Shown one piece after another: positions 15,243-24,709 of a DNA stretch of 64,000 nucleotides (position 1 is the stretch's first letter; the number at the start of each line of letters is the position of its first letter). The position numbers were made by a program, and so were the translations under genes. The DNA comes from an uncultured Opitutia bacterium (lineage in GTDB: Bacteria > Verrucomicrobiota > Verrucomicrobiia > Opitutales > UBA953), in contig CAIMFJ010000005.1 in the NCBI GenBank assembly GCA_903840355.1, positions 124,001 to 188,000 of the forward strand. The letters are read 5' to 3'. Below the pieces are notes generated by a model. The model did no database searches. It saw nothing but the letters and a program-made list of their open reading frames with translations, and had not been told where the DNA came from.

Positions 15243-17153
15243 TTAGTGGACTTCGGTGACTTCCCGAATGTCGATTTCGGAGTGGGTCGTCCAGCGTTGC
15301 TTATAGCCGGGTGGGGCTTCGACTTTGGTTCTAAAAATAATTGTATTATCTAGGTCTAAATCATCTGACCAGATAAACTTGGCCCCCTTAAAGGCGTCGG
15401 CGTATTTGTAAAAGTGTTCTTTGGGGCCAACGCGTTCTTCCGTGAACTCGGTCGCATTGGGCCACTTGCTATCATCGAAATCCACGGCGTACCAATTCGG
15501 TGGAATCGGGTCATGTTGAACTTTAGGGTTAACGACGTCGCGATTGAGCGGACCTTTAAAAAAGTTTTTCGCTTTCCATTTGGCGTTCGTGACGGTGCCG
15601 TCGCCAAATTTAATAATCAGCCCGCCATCGCCGATATGGTTGCCGTATTCGAGTCCGGTCTTGGGGTCAGCGTTATCCATCGCTAAGACCGCAATGGTCA
15701 TGGGGTATTCTGGTAAAATATCAGCTACCACGACATTGTGTGGCATGTAGTCAATCGGGTCGACGACGCGCAGTTTGCCATTGATATACATGATGAACCA
15801 GTTGTCGGCGTAAACGTGCAGACTGATGGTATCGTTCATGGTTGGTTTGATCATGCCGGGCTTATCGCCCCGACCACCTTTGCCGCGTGGGCGATCCCCT
15901 GGGGGACGGTCGCCAGGAGGGCGATCGTTGGGAGGACGATTATTGTTGGGTGGCGGGCCATCGACGGCTTCGCCTGGTTTAGCTTGTTCGCCTTGAGAAC
16001 CTACCTCGCCTTTAGCCCCATCATTGGGGTCGCCTTTAGGATCTCCGCCGCGTGGACCTCCTTGGCGAGGAGGGCGCTTGCCACCATTGTCAGGCCTATC
16101 ACCCCCTGGGCCGCCTCCACCCCCGCGTCGCTCATTGGGTTTGTAGGTTTCAGTGACGTTGGTGCCATCGGGCCGAGAATAGATAAACGTCCAAGTATTG
16201 TCGTCGTTGTGGGTGTATTTCACGCTGAGCGCTTTGCCGTTGAGCGTGTATTCGAGGTCGAATTTCTTTTCGTCGGGCGATGCGGTGAAGGCTTTGATCA
16301 GTGCTCCGCGTAATGGGCTTTGGGAGAAAGCCGCTCCTTCCCGGCGAACATGTCCAGCGGAGGGTTGCGGGTCAACTTGGCCACCGATTTCCGTCACTTG
16401 GCCGTGGAAGCCGCCATTGATGTAAGGGTATTTTTTAGAAGCGTGATAGTGGTAGCCTAACGCAGGGGTTTCGTGTCCCCCAAACTCATCGAGCTTACCG
16501 ACGGAACTCCCATCGGGTTCGTTAAGCCCGAAGATGGGGTAGCCATCGAGGGCAATCGCGATGGGCTTTCCTTTGCCTACTAATTTTTCTAAATGCAAAG
16601 GAGCGATGTGGTAGTGGTAGTCATCAGCGCGACCGCAGTGTCCGCCGAATTCATCTAATTCCCCAAAGAGGTAGGCGTCATCTCCGCGATTATTCAAGGC
16701 GTTGAAAATTGGGATGCCGTTGGCGGCGAGGGCGACGGCGCCGCGCAAGAAATGGTTTTTAGCCGACATGGGTTCCTTGGCGGGCACGGGATGCAGCGGG
16801 ATTTTCCAAGCGTTCTCGCCCGTGTAGGTTTGGGGAATCGGCACTTGTTGCTGCCAAGATTTGATGCCGACCATGAGCGGATGATCGGGCAGACCTTTGG
16901 TTTCAACATAGAGCCATTTTTCATCCCAGTGGACGTTGACCTTGGTGTTAAACGCCGCGAAAGGCGTGGCGATAGCGGGAGCGGGCCCAGTCGAGGCGGC
17001 GATAAAAGTAGGCGTTGCCCAATAAAGTTTGGCCGACTCTGCCACGGCACTGGCTTCGGTTTTATACTTGGGATCAATGGGTGGCAAGTGGGCCACCACA
17101 CGTTGACTGATGCCTAAGCTTAAGCCTGTGAGGAGCAGGGGAAGTGCTTTCAT
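15243..17153 (-). CDS. Secreted YHYH-domain protein with Pro/Gly/Asp-Arg linker
   Basis: 636 residues with a signal peptide. Residues about 40-330 form the YHYH domain: two LDEFGGH motifs, each followed by DYHYH or GYHYH (DDYHYHIAPLH and LGYHYHASKKY), and ALDGYPIFGLN between them. Residues about 340-450 are a low-complexity linker rich in Gly, Pro, Asp and Arg with repeated PPGDRP units. Residues about 455-636 form a beta-sandwich-like end with WFIMYINGKLRV, GDGTVTNAKWKAKNF and DFDDSKWPNATEF, similar to the ligand-binding modules of secreted PVC enzymes. YHYH proteins are exported, probably metal-binding (His clusters), with no proven reaction. It lies 62 bp after the aldo/keto reductase gene. 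Confidence 0.85.
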   Translation of the reverse strand: MKALPLLLTGLSLGISQRVVAHLPPIDPKYKTEASAVAESAKLYWATPTFIAASTGPAPAIATPFAAFNTKVNVHWDEKWLYVETKGLPDHPLMVGIKSWQQQVPIPQTYTGENAWKIPLHPVPAKEPMSAKNHFLRGAVALAANGIPIFNALNNRGDDAYLFGELDEFGGHCGRADDYHYHIAPLHLEKLVGKGKPIAIALDGYPIFGLNEPDGSSVGKLDEFGGHETPALGYHYHASKKYPYINGGFHGQVTEIGGQVDPQPSAGHVRREGAAFSQSPLRGALIKAFTASPDEKKFDLEYTLNGKALSVKYTHNDDNTWTFIYSRPDGTNVTETYKPNERRGGGGGPGGDRPDNGGKRPPRQGGPRGGDPKGDPNDGAKGEVGSQGEQAKPGEAVDGPPPNNNRPPNDRPPGDRPPGDRPRGKGGRGDKPGMIKPTMNDTISLHVYADNWFIMYINGKLRVVDPIDYMPHNVVVADILPEYPMTIAVLAMDNADPKTGLEYGNHIGDGGLIIKFGDGTVTNAKWKAKNFFKGPLNRDVVNPKVQHDPIPPNWYAVDFDDSKWPNATEFTEERVGPKEHFYKYADAFKGAKFIWSDDLDLDNTIIFRTKVEAPPGYKQRWTTHSEIDIREVTEVH

Positions 17154-17215
17154 GGTAATAGTCTACCATGTGCACCCTTAAGCGGAGATTAAGTCGGAAG
17201 TCGGTCGGACAGAAA

Positions 17216-18178
17216 TTAACCGCGCTCCGCTAACAGACTGTCGATTTCTTTTAGGTCGGCAGGGCTTAAGTTTAACTGGCCCCCCATGATGGTTTCTTGC
17301 AACTGGCCTGGTTTGCGGGCCCCCACGATTGCGGAGGTGATTTGTTGCTGACGGAGCACCCAAGCAATTGCGACCGCGGCGGGCGTTTGATGGAGGCGAT
17401 TCGCAAGGTTTTGGAGCCCGGCGTTGAGTTTAATATTTTTGCTTAAAAGCGGCTCCGTGAATTGCACGTCTGCGTGGCGGTGATCGGACGGGGGGAGGCT
17501 CGCCACCCACTCGCGCGTGACTTTACCGCTCAGCAGGCCTTTCTGCATCGGGCTGTAACTGATAATACCAATATTATGCTGCACGCAGTAGGGCAGAATT
17601 TCCGCTTCCAGTCCTCGGGCGAGCATGCTGTACGGCGGTTGTAAAAAGGCCACCGGGTGGATGGCTTGTAAGCGCTTGATTTGAGCCACGCTAAAATTGC
17701 TCACGCCCGCCCAGCGGACTTTGCCTTCCCGAATCAGTTCTGCAATCGCACTCCAGCCCTCTTCGATGTCTTCGTCGGGTTGCGGCCAGTGAATTTGGTA
17801 CATGTCGATGGCCTCGACGCCGAGACGTTTTAAACTTTGTTCAATTTCAAGTCGGATGCTGGCGCGTTTTAAGCGTGGGACAATCTGCCGATTTTCATCC
17901 CAGCAACGTTCGCATTTGGTCGAGATGATGGGACGGCGGCTTTTGAGTTCGCGTAGCGCTTGGCCTACGACCGTTTCACAGTGACCCAGTCCGTAGACGG
18001 GTGCGGTGTCGAGCCAGTTGATGCCTAGGTCGACGGCTTCGTGGAGTGTTCGAATTGAGAGGGCATCGTCTTGTGGACCCCAGCCAAATTTCCAATCTCC
18101 ACCACCCATGGCCCAAGTACCGAGCCCAACTGTGGTTAAGTGAAGGTCCGTGTTACCGAGGCGACGTTGCGTTAACAT
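17216..18178 (-). CDS. Aldo/keto reductase
   Basis: 320 residues, cytosolic (no signal peptide). NAD(P)-dependent carbonyl reduction of a sugar or aldehyde. The catalytic tetrad is visible: Asp57 and Tyr62 in WLDTAPVYG, Lys88 in IISTKCE and His130 in MYQIHWP. The sequence also has GVSNFSVAQ, YSPMQKGLLSGK and the C-terminal SAIVGARKPGQL nucleotide-binding segment, all as in AKR proteins of the general 'Tas/YghZ-like' type. It follows the sulfatase by 20 bp and precedes the YHYH gene, so it is likely co-transcribed with them. The substrate is unknown. Confidence 0.92.
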   Translation of the reverse strand: MLTQRRLGNTDLHLTTVGLGTWAMGGGDWKFGWGPQDDALSIRTLHEAVDLGINWLDTAPVYGLGHCETVVGQALRELKSRRPIISTKCERCWDENRQIVPRLKRASIRLEIEQSLKRLGVEAIDMYQIHWPQPDEDIEEGWSAIAELIREGKVRWAGVSNFSVAQIKRLQAIHPVAFLQPPYSMLARGLEAEILPYCVQHNIGIISYSPMQKGLLSGKVTREWVASLPPSDHRHADVQFTEPLLSKNIKLNAGLQNLANRLHQTPAAVAIAWVLRQQQITSAIVGARKPGQLQETIMGGQLNLSPADLKEIDSLLAERG

Positions 18179-18198
18179 AAAGGAGGACGAGCGGTAGA

Positions 18199-19602
18199 TT
18201 ATTTAGCTTTGGCTTTTTCCGCGGCTTTTTTGCGGAGGTCATTTACTGTGAGCATGGGCCAATTAGGGTCATCGGTGTGAGCCTCTTTGAAGATTTCTAA
18301 AGCGCGCGTGACTAATTCAGGGTGTTGGGCCGCGAGGTTATTTTTTTCGGCGGGATCGGCGTCCATATCGTAAATCTCCATTTTAGCGGCGGGGCCATTA
18401 CGCACGGCTTTCCAGTGGCTCCAGCGGGTCGCTTGTAAGGTTTGGGCCTCGTGTAATTCCCAGTAAAAATAATCCCGTTGCGGAGCGGGACCACCGCGGA
18501 AGAAGCTGGCGAGCGAGAGCCCGTCGCAATGGAAATCTTGCGGGGGTTTAACGCCCGCAAGTTCCAAGGCGGTTGGCAGAAAATCCCAGAAAGCCCAAGG
18601 CTCATTGCGGACTTGCTGGGCGGGCACTTGGCCGGGCCAGCGCACGATAGCCGCTTGGCGTAAAGCCCCTTCATAAAGGTCACGCTTATAGCCACGGAGT
18701 CCGTTGCTGGCTTGTTCAAAGAGTTTACCTAATTCCGAAGTAGGGCTGAAGGAGGAGCCGTTATCACCGGTGATGATGATGAGCGTTTTTTCATCGAGTT
18801 TTAATTCTTTAAGAACTTTAACCAAGCGACCGATGTCGGAATCGAGACGCGTGACTTGGGCCGCGTAAGCCTTTTGGGTCGGCGTCCAAGGTTGGTCTTT
18901 GTATAAACCATAGTCATCAATCTCTTGGCGGGCGTGGGGCAGGGTGACGGCGTAGTAGAGGAAGAAGGGTTGGTCTTTCTTGCTGCGCACCCAGTGTTCG
19001 ACGTCTTGTTGAATCAGTTCTTGGGCGTAGGTTTTGCCGACGCCGAGTCCATCGTTGCCGGGTAGGCTGAAACGCTGGTTGTCATTGTAGAGGTAGGTTG
19101 GGAAGTAACTGTGGGCGTGGCGTTGGCAGTTGTAGCCGTAAAAGTGCTCAAAGCCGTTTTTCAGGGGATCACCCGTAGTGCCTGGGAGACCCAAGCCCCA
19201 TTTACCAATACAGGCCGTCGCATAGCCATCGCGCCGCAGGAGTTCGGCCACCGTGAGGGTACCCGCAGGCAAGGGCATTTGACCTTCAGGCTGCAATTCA
19301 CGATTGGCCCGAATCGGTGTATGCCCGCAGTGCATGCCGGTGAGCAGGGAGTTGCGACTGGGAGCACAAACGGAAGTGCCGCAAAAAGCCTGCAGGTAGC
19401 GCGTCCCTTCGGCGGCCAACTGGTCCATCACCGGTGTCTTAATGAGTTTTTGCCCGTAGCACCCGACGTCACCTTGGGCGAGGTCGTCACTTAGAATATA
19501 AATAATATTCGGACGGGCGACCTCCGCACTCCCTAAGCAGAGGCTGAGCAAACAGCCTAAGAGAGTGAGGCCGTACCTTATTGTGGTACGTCCTTGAGCC
19601 AT
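18199..19602 (-). CDS. Secreted formylglycine-type sulfatase
   Basis: 467 residues with a signal peptide (cleavage near GSAEVA). The sulfatase signature is complete: Asp39-Asp40 ([10 protein letters not shown]) for Ca binding, Cys79 in [13 protein letters not shown], the residue expected to become formylglycine, then ACIGKWGLG, and DNGSSFSPT near the C-terminal half of the active site. It hydrolyses sulfate esters, probably on polysaccharides, in the periplasm or outside. A formylglycine-generating enzyme or anSME must be encoded elsewhere. Its start overlaps the end of the upstream PmoA-like gene by 25 bp, indicating coupled translation. Downstream is the aldo/keto reductase, 20 bp away. Confidence 0.93.
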   Translation of the reverse strand: MAQGRTTIRYGLTLLGCLLSLCLGSAEVARPNIIYILSDDLAQGDVGCYGQKLIKTPVMDQLAAEGTRYLQAFCGTSVCAPSRNSLLTGMHCGHTPIRANRELQPEGQMPLPAGTLTVAELLRRDGYATACIGKWGLGLPGTTGDPLKNGFEHFYGYNCQRHAHSYFPTYLYNDNQRFSLPGNDGLGVGKTYAQELIQQDVEHWVRSKKDQPFFLYYAVTLPHARQEIDDYGLYKDQPWTPTQKAYAAQVTRLDSDIGRLVKVLKELKLDEKTLIIITGDNGSSFSPTSELGKLFEQASNGLRGYKRDLYEGALRQAAIVRWPGQVPAQQVRNEPWAFWDFLPTALELAGVKPPQDFHCDGLSLASFFRGGPAPQRDYFYWELHEAQTLQATRWSHWKAVRNGPAAKMEIYDMDADPAEKNNLAAQHPELVTRALEIFKEAHTDDPNWPMLTVNDLRKKAAEKAKAK

Positions 19603-20618
19603 TGCTGGTACTGGGCTTCGGTTTGTTCGGCCGTCAACTTGCCGCTATGAATCATGATGCGGAAGCGGAAGGTTTCCGACTTACCTGCTGGGATGGTGAA
19701 GTTGAGCGTTGTCTTACCTTTGGTGAACTCTTTGGCCCCAAACGGATTGGCGGCGAAGAGACCGTAACCACGGTTATGCCAGTAGGTGGGGTAGGTGGCG
19801 TTCTTCGGGTGATCGAAGATCCCGATGCAAACATCTTCTCCGAGAACATTGCCCGAGAGGGTCATCCATTTGGCACGCGTGCTCCAACCTTCCTTCTCAC
19901 CAACTTTGCCTTCGCTGCTGAGGTAGATGCCATTCACGCCTTGATTGTCGAGTTTAGCCACCGTGGTAGGCTTGCCGCTACCATCGGTAAAGATTTCCGG
20001 TTTCTCCGAAGGTTCTTCTAAGGAGCGAGTCACGCGAATCGCGATGGCCCCCTCTTTGGAGTCATGGAACACGGCGGGCTTATCTTGGGCCGTGAGGGTG
20101 ATGAGGCGGTCGATGATACGCAGGTTGGGGGCGGCGCGGAAGACGATGGTTTCGTCTTGTTGGAGAACTTTCGAGCCATCGGCCATGATCCAGTCGGAAC
20201 TGACTTGGAGTTGGGCGGTGTCGCCACCGTTGCTCACGACTTTAACGCTGCGGCTCTTGATGGCACCGTAGGGAATTTTGCTGGCCCGATCAAAGCCTTC
20301 GGGAGGTGAATTCCAGAAATCCGTCCCGTTCACATTGCCGTAGTTAAACCAGGACGAAATGTGGTGCGGGTGGTCGGTGCGTTCACCGGCCACTTTTTCT
20401 AAGGGGAAGCCGCGCGTGAAAATATTGCCCTGGGGCGTGCGTAGGGGCGAGAGGAGTGGCTTCTTTTGATTCGACCAGTAAACGTAAGACGTAAACGGTT
20501 TCCCATCTACGACCACGTCGACCTGTTGCTGGTCGGTTTTTTCAATGAGCTCAACTTTGGCCGCCGAACCGGGGAGGCTGGCTAAGAGCAGAGTAACGGA
20601 GAGGAGGGAGGCTTTCAT
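19578..20618 (-). CDS. Secreted DUF6807 (PmoA-like) protein
   Basis: 346 residues from the ATG at 20618; the ORF extends to 20669 but only the internal start precedes the signal peptide ([20 protein letters not shown]). The family block [22 protein letters not shown] and the later [17 protein letters not shown] identify the DUF6807 or 'methane oxygenase PmoA' family, which is named after a database label and is not a methane enzyme. The fold is a galactose-mutarotase-like beta sandwich and members occur with sugar-catabolic genes in PVC bacteria. It overlaps the sulfatase gene by 25 bp and starts 19 bp after the DUF5362 gene ends. The mechanism is unknown. Confidence 0.85.
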   Translation of the reverse strand: MKASLLSVTLLLASLPGSAAKVELIEKTDQQQVDVVVDGKPFTSYVYWSNQKKPLLSPLRTPQGNIFTRGFPLEKVAGERTDHPHHISSWFNYGNVNGTDFWNSPPEGFDRASKIPYGAIKSRSVKVVSNGGDTAQLQVSSDWIMADGSKVLQQDETIVFRAAPNLRIIDRLITLTAQDKPAVFHDSKEGAIAIRVTRSLEEPSEKPEIFTDGSGKPTTVAKLDNQGVNGIYLSSEGKVGEKEGWSTRAKWMTLSGNVLGEDVCIGIFDHPKNATYPTYWHNRGYGLFAANPFGAKEFTKGKTTLNFTIPAGKSETFRFRIMIHSGKLTAEQTEAQYQQWLKDVPQ

Positions 20619-20637
20619 GAGCGGAAGTGTTTGTGAA

Positions 20638-21114
20638 TTAATGGTGCGAGCCCTTTTGGATCGTGGCAATGGCGGGAAGTAAAATGGCGGCGACGATGGC
20701 TAGGGCGTAGAGTGCAAAAATAACAATCGTGAAGATACCCATGAATTTCCAAAGTTTACGTTGGTTGTCGAGCGCGGCCACGGCATCTTCTAAATTACCG
20801 TGTGCCGTTAATTGACGAATGTGTTTGGCGCTACGCAGCGTGAAGATGGCGGGGAAGATATAAAAACCGACAAGGAAGAGATAAAATACGCCTAGGCCAA
20901 TCAACATAGCACCGTCTTTGATTTTGTCGGGTTTAGCTAAGCCAACGATACCCATGACGATGAAGCCGACGCTGGCTAAAACCATCAGCACAATCCCGAT
21001 CCACATCATAATCCCCAGAAAGCGCAGCCAAGGTTGCGTACGTTCGAGTTGCTCGCGGATGGCAGGGGGGACGGCGGTAGGGGTTGGGGTAGAGTCTTCC
21101 ATGTCTAATGGCAT
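20638..21114 (-). CDS. DUF5362-type membrane protein
   Basis: 158 residues (154 if the ATG at 21102 is used; I cannot choose between them). Four hydrophobic segments: about 31-57, 69-91 and a closely spaced pair near 120-150. Between the second and third is LRSAKHIRQLTAHGNLEDAVAALDNQRKLWKF, the pattern of DUF5362 proteins. Function unknown. It is the first gene of the minus-strand run that continues with the PmoA-like protein and the sulfatase. It is divergent from the large plus-strand dehydrogenase at 21214. Confidence 0.8.
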   Translation of the reverse strand: MPLDMEDSTPTPTAVPPAIREQLERTQPWLRFLGIMMWIGIVLMVLASVGFIVMGIVGLAKPDKIKDGAMLIGLGVFYLFLVGFYIFPAIFTLRSAKHIRQLTAHGNLEDAVAALDNQRKLWKFMGIFTIVIFALYALAIVAAILLPAIATIQKGSHH

Positions 21115-21213
21115 AGGAGACGGCGTCTTGCTGCCAAGCCGAATGGCATGCGCCGGATAGGTTATTTTATTAAAAATAGCGGAACATCTTAAAGAAAGTA
21201 CTTTCAGTAAGGG

Positions 21214-24200
21214 ATGCGTCTACCCCCCTGGGCCTTACTCCTTGCAGGCAGTCTGACTTTATGGGGTCAGGCTTTGCCAACTGGGCCTCAGGAGCACGTG
21301 CCCTTGAAGGATTATCATCAAGGTTTGGCACCCGCCGCTGCAGTTCGGGCGATGTCTTTACCGCCCGGTTTTAAAGTAAGTTTAGTGGCTGCCGAGCCTC
21401 AAGTAGTTCAGCCCATTGCGATGTGCTTTGATGAGCGGGGGCGCTTGTGGGTGGTGGAGGGGATGTCGTACCCCAATAAGCGGCCGGCGGGGCAGGGCAC
21501 CGATCGAATTCTGATTTTGGAAGATGTTAAAGGCGATGGTTCTTATGCTAAGTCCACGGTGTTCATGGAGGGTTTTAATTTAGTAAGTGGCATTGAAGTC
21601 GGCTACGGAGGGGTATGGATTGGGGCGGCTCCGGAATTTGTTTTTATTCCTAAAGACGCTCAAGATCGTCCTGGTAAACCCCAAGTGCTGCTGGACGGTT
21701 GGGGCTATCAAGATACTCACGAAACGTTAAATAGTTTTACGTGGGGCCCAGATGGTTGGCTTTACGGCTGTCACGGGGTCTTCACGTCTTCCAAAGTCGG
21801 TGTGCCCGGGACGCCTGAAAACCAACGGGTTAAAATTAATGCTGGGGTTTTTCGTTATCACCCCACCCGGCACGTGTTTGAAGTTTTCGCCGAAGGAACG
21901 AGCAACCCGTGGGGCCTAGATTTTAATGACCATGGCGAAATGTTTATCACCGCCTGTGTGATTCCGCACCTTTATCACATTCTGCCTGGGGCCCGGTATC
22001 AGCGCCAAGCGGGACAGCACTTTGAGCCGTTTACGTTTGATGATATTAAAACGATTGCCGACCACGCTCACTTTACGGGAGCGATTGTGCATCGCCCTGC
22101 TGAGCGTGGGATTGTGCAACCAGATAGCACGGATGAAGCAGGCGGTGGACATGCCCACTGTGGGCTTTGCATTTACCAAGGGGATAATTTTCCCGCGGCG
22201 TACCAAGGGCTTTTGATGTTTGGTAATTTGCACGGACACCGCGTATTGTGCGATCAGGTCGAAGCGTTAGGGAGTGGTTACGTGGGGCACCACGCCGGCG
22301 ACTTTTTGCGGAGTAATGACGCCTATTTTATTCCGGTCTCCCAACGCTTAGGACCCGATGGCGCGCTCTACGTGAGCGATTGGACGGACAAGCAGACTTG
22401 TCATAATAACAATACGGAAATTTGGGATCGGACGAACGGACGCATTTATCGCGTGAGTTACGGCACTGCGGTTTCCCGTCAGCAAGACCTGACGCGTTTG
22501 ACGGATACCTCGCTGATCCAAGTTTTATTAGACGATGGGAATGATTACTTCCGCCGCCAGGCACGTAAAGTGCTCGCCGAGCGTGCGGCGTCGCAGGCGC
22601 CGATGCTCGCGAGTGATACGACTCTGTTAGTCTCCGCATTGCGCGATAAAAAATCTTCGGCCCCGCGTCGTTTGCGTGCGCTGTGGGCACTGCAAGTCAC
22701 CGGACAAGCTACACCTGCTTTACTCGAGGAGTGTTTGCAAGATGCCGATTTTGCGGTGCGCACTTGGGGGGTGCGTTTATTGGCTCAGCAATACCCGGAA
22801 TTAAAGGCTAAGTTATTGGCCATGGCGGTGGAAGAGCCTTCGCCCGTTGTTCGACGTGAATTGGCTTCGGCTTTGGCTTATTTACCGTTCCAGGATCGGG
22901 CGGCCTTGGCGATGGCGTTGGTCCGTTTTGGCGAGGATGCGGCTGACCATAATATCCCTTTATTGCTTTGGTATGGCATTGAACCGGTCGTTGGGGCGGA
23001 TCCCGAAGTGGGACTCACCTTGGCCCGTCAATCCCGCCTTCCTAAGGTCACGGATTATATTTATCGGCGTTTAGCTGTCGAAGCGAAGGGGCGGACACAG
23101 ATGTTAAGCCTAGCGGCAACGACGGAGGATAGTTTGGTGAAGCAGCGCTTGGTGGAAGGAGTCGTCACCGCGTTGCGCCAAGGGGGAAGTTTTGTTGTGC
23201 CGCCTCAGTGGGATGCAATCGTCTCGCAATTGAAAGTTGGTGCGAATTCAGACTTATTGAGCCAAGTGCAAGAATTGGATGCCTTGGCGGGGAATCCAAC
23301 GAGTTTAGCTTTATTCCGTCAGCAGTTACTTCAGGAAGCGCAAACTTTAGGCCACCGTCAGCGGGCTTTGGCGGTGTTGGTTCAGGCACGTGATGTCGCG
23401 TCTGCAGACATCCTTCATCAGGTTTTAGAACAAAAGGGTTTAGTCAGTCCCTTGCGTCGCGCCGTGTTGCAGGCCTTGGCCGTTTTGGGCAATGAGGCAT
23501 CGGCGGATTTGGTTATCCGTTCTTTCCAGAATTTTTCGGCGGAAGAGGCCTCGGATGCTTTAGGAGTTCTCTTGATAAATCCTAACTCCGGATGGAAATT
23601 CTTGCAGGCGATTAAAAACGGACAGTTGCCACGCAGCGTGCTGAGTCCGGTGGCTTTACGTCAATTAAAGACGATGCAGGACCCTCGTCTGGACCAACTG
23701 CTCAATGAATTAGTTGGGGTGGTGAATCCATCGAAGGCTGATTTGCCTAAGCTCAAGGCCAAGTATGTGGAACTTTTAAAACCTGACGCGTTGCGGAAGG
23801 CGGACGTCAAAGCCGGTAAAGCTCTGTTTCAAACTACTTGTGGGCTTTGTCACCAACTCTTTGGCGAGGGCCCCGTGGTCGGCCCAGTTTTAACCGGTTC
23901 GAATCGGGCTAATCTAGATTACTTGTTGGAAAATGTTTTAGACCCAAATGCGGTGATTGGAAAAGACTATCAACTCAATGTCTTTAAATTGCAGAACGGG
24001 AATACGGTGGGCGGCATTCTGCAGTTAGAAGATACTGACGTTTACCATGTCGTCATGCCTGCAGGGGTGAAGGTGGATGTAAAGAAAGCGGAAGTCGCCC
24101 AACGTCAGGTATTGGCGGTGTCACTCATGCCTGAAGGGCTGTTTGATGCTTTAACTCCGACGCAAGTCATCAACCTCGTCGGCTATTTACAATCTCCCGA

Positions 24201-24690
24201 TGGCATTAAGCCTCCCGCCTTGGCATCAGGTAAGTCGGCAGTGTGGCGGGTGGAGGGTGTGTTGGAGGGGGAAGCGATGCAGGTCTTGGCCCAGACGGGC
24301 GGTAAAGCGGGCCATCAAGGGATGGGCGGCTTTAAAGATAGTCGGTGGAGTGGGGATGATCAGTTGTGGTGGAGTGGTGCTAAGGTGGGCGACGTGCTGA
24401 CGTTGGCACTGCCGATTAAGGAAAATGGCATTTACCAGTTAACCTTCGTGTGTACCAAGGCCCATGATTATGGGCGCTTCGCCCTTTCGATTGATGGGAA
24501 AGTAATCACCGACCAAGGCTTAGACCTTTATCATGCTAAGGGAGTGGTGACGACGGGAGAGCTGGATGGCGGTCGACATCCATTAACCGCGGGTGACCAT
24601 CGGCTGGAAATCAAAGTTTTGGCACCCAATCCGGCGGCAACACCGCTCAATATGTTCGGCCTAGATTATATTAAGGTCGAAAAGAAATAA
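21214..24690 (+). CDS. PVC-type dehydrogenase: beta-propeller + HEAT + cytochrome c + jelly-roll
   Basis: 1158 residues with a signal peptide (MRLPPWALLLAGSLTLWGQA). Residues about 45-420 form the PVC 'heme-binding dehydrogenase' propeller (PPGFKVSLVAAEPQVVQP, DERGRLWVVEGMSYP, GCHGVFTSS, GPDGALYVSDWTDKQTCH). Residues about 420-830 are HEAT-like helical repeats (FAVRTWGVRLLAQ, VVRRELASALAYL). A cytochrome c domain has C876-x-x-C879-H880 (CGLCHQLFGEG). The final 130 residues form a sugar-binding-like jelly-roll ending FGLDYIKVEKK, similar to the C-terminus of DUF2961 proteins. Likely a periplasmic sugar oxidase passing electrons to its heme. Nineteen bp upstream of a lactonase, which would hydrolyse the lactone product. 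Confidence 0.9.
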   Translation: MRLPPWALLLAGSLTLWGQALPTGPQEHVPLKDYHQGLAPAAAVRAMSLPPGFKVSLVAAEPQVVQPIAMCFDERGRLWVVEGMSYPNKRPAGQGTDRILILEDVKGDGSYAKSTVFMEGFNLVSGIEVGYGGVWIGAAPEFVFIPKDAQDRPGKPQVLLDGWGYQDTHETLNSFTWGPDGWLYGCHGVFTSSKVGVPGTPENQRVKINAGVFRYHPTRHVFEVFAEGTSNPWGLDFNDHGEMFITACVIPHLYHILPGARYQRQAGQHFEPFTFDDIKTIADHAHFTGAIVHRPAERGIVQPDSTDEAGGGHAHCGLCIYQGDNFPAAYQGLLMFGNLHGHRVLCDQVEALGSGYVGHHAGDFLRSNDAYFIPVSQRLGPDGALYVSDWTDKQTCHNNNTEIWDRTNGRIYRVSYGTAVSRQQDLTRLTDTSLIQVLLDDGNDYFRRQARKVLAERAASQAPMLASDTTLLVSALRDKKSSAPRRLRALWALQVTGQATPALLEECLQDADFAVRTWGVRLLAQQYPELKAKLLAMAVEEPSPVVRRELASALAYLPFQDRAALAMALVRFGEDAADHNIPLLLWYGIEPVVGADPEVGLTLARQSRLPKVTDYIYRRLAVEAKGRTQMLSLAATTEDSLVKQRLVEGVVTALRQGGSFVVPPQWDAIVSQLKVGANSDLLSQVQELDALAGNPTSLALFRQQLLQEAQTLGHRQRALAVLVQARDVASADILHQVLEQKGLVSPLRRAVLQALAVLGNEASADLVIRSFQNFSAEEASDALGVLLINPNSGWKFLQAIKNGQLPRSVLSPVALRQLKTMQDPRLDQLLNELVGVVNPSKADLPKLKAKYVELLKPDALRKADVKAGKALFQTTCGLCHQLFGEGPVVGPVLTGSNRANLDYLLENVLDPNAVIGKDYQLNVFKLQNGNTVGGILQLEDTDVYHVVMPAGVKVDVKKAEVAQRQVLAVSLMPEGLFDALTPTQVINLVGYLQSPDGIKPPALASGKSAVWRVEGVLEGEAMQVLAQTGGKAGHQGMGGFKDSRWSGDDQLWWSGAKVGDVLTLALPIKENGIYQLTFVCTKAHDYGRFALSIDGKVITDQGLDLYHAKGVVTTGELDGGRHPLTAGDHRLEIKVLAPNPAATPLNMFGLDYIKVEKK

Positions 24691-24709
24691 TCCGCTTACG
24701 GTTCTATTT

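Noticed and set aside
15870-16130. Possible tandem repeat or CRISPR-like array
   Set aside because: It is coding low complexity (repeated PPGDRP in the YHYH protein linker) with no equal spacers.
15738-16313. 191-residue plus-strand ORF opposite the YHYH linker
   Set aside because: Mirrors the low-complexity GDRP linker of the real minus-strand gene, giving Ala/Trp/Ile-rich nonsense.
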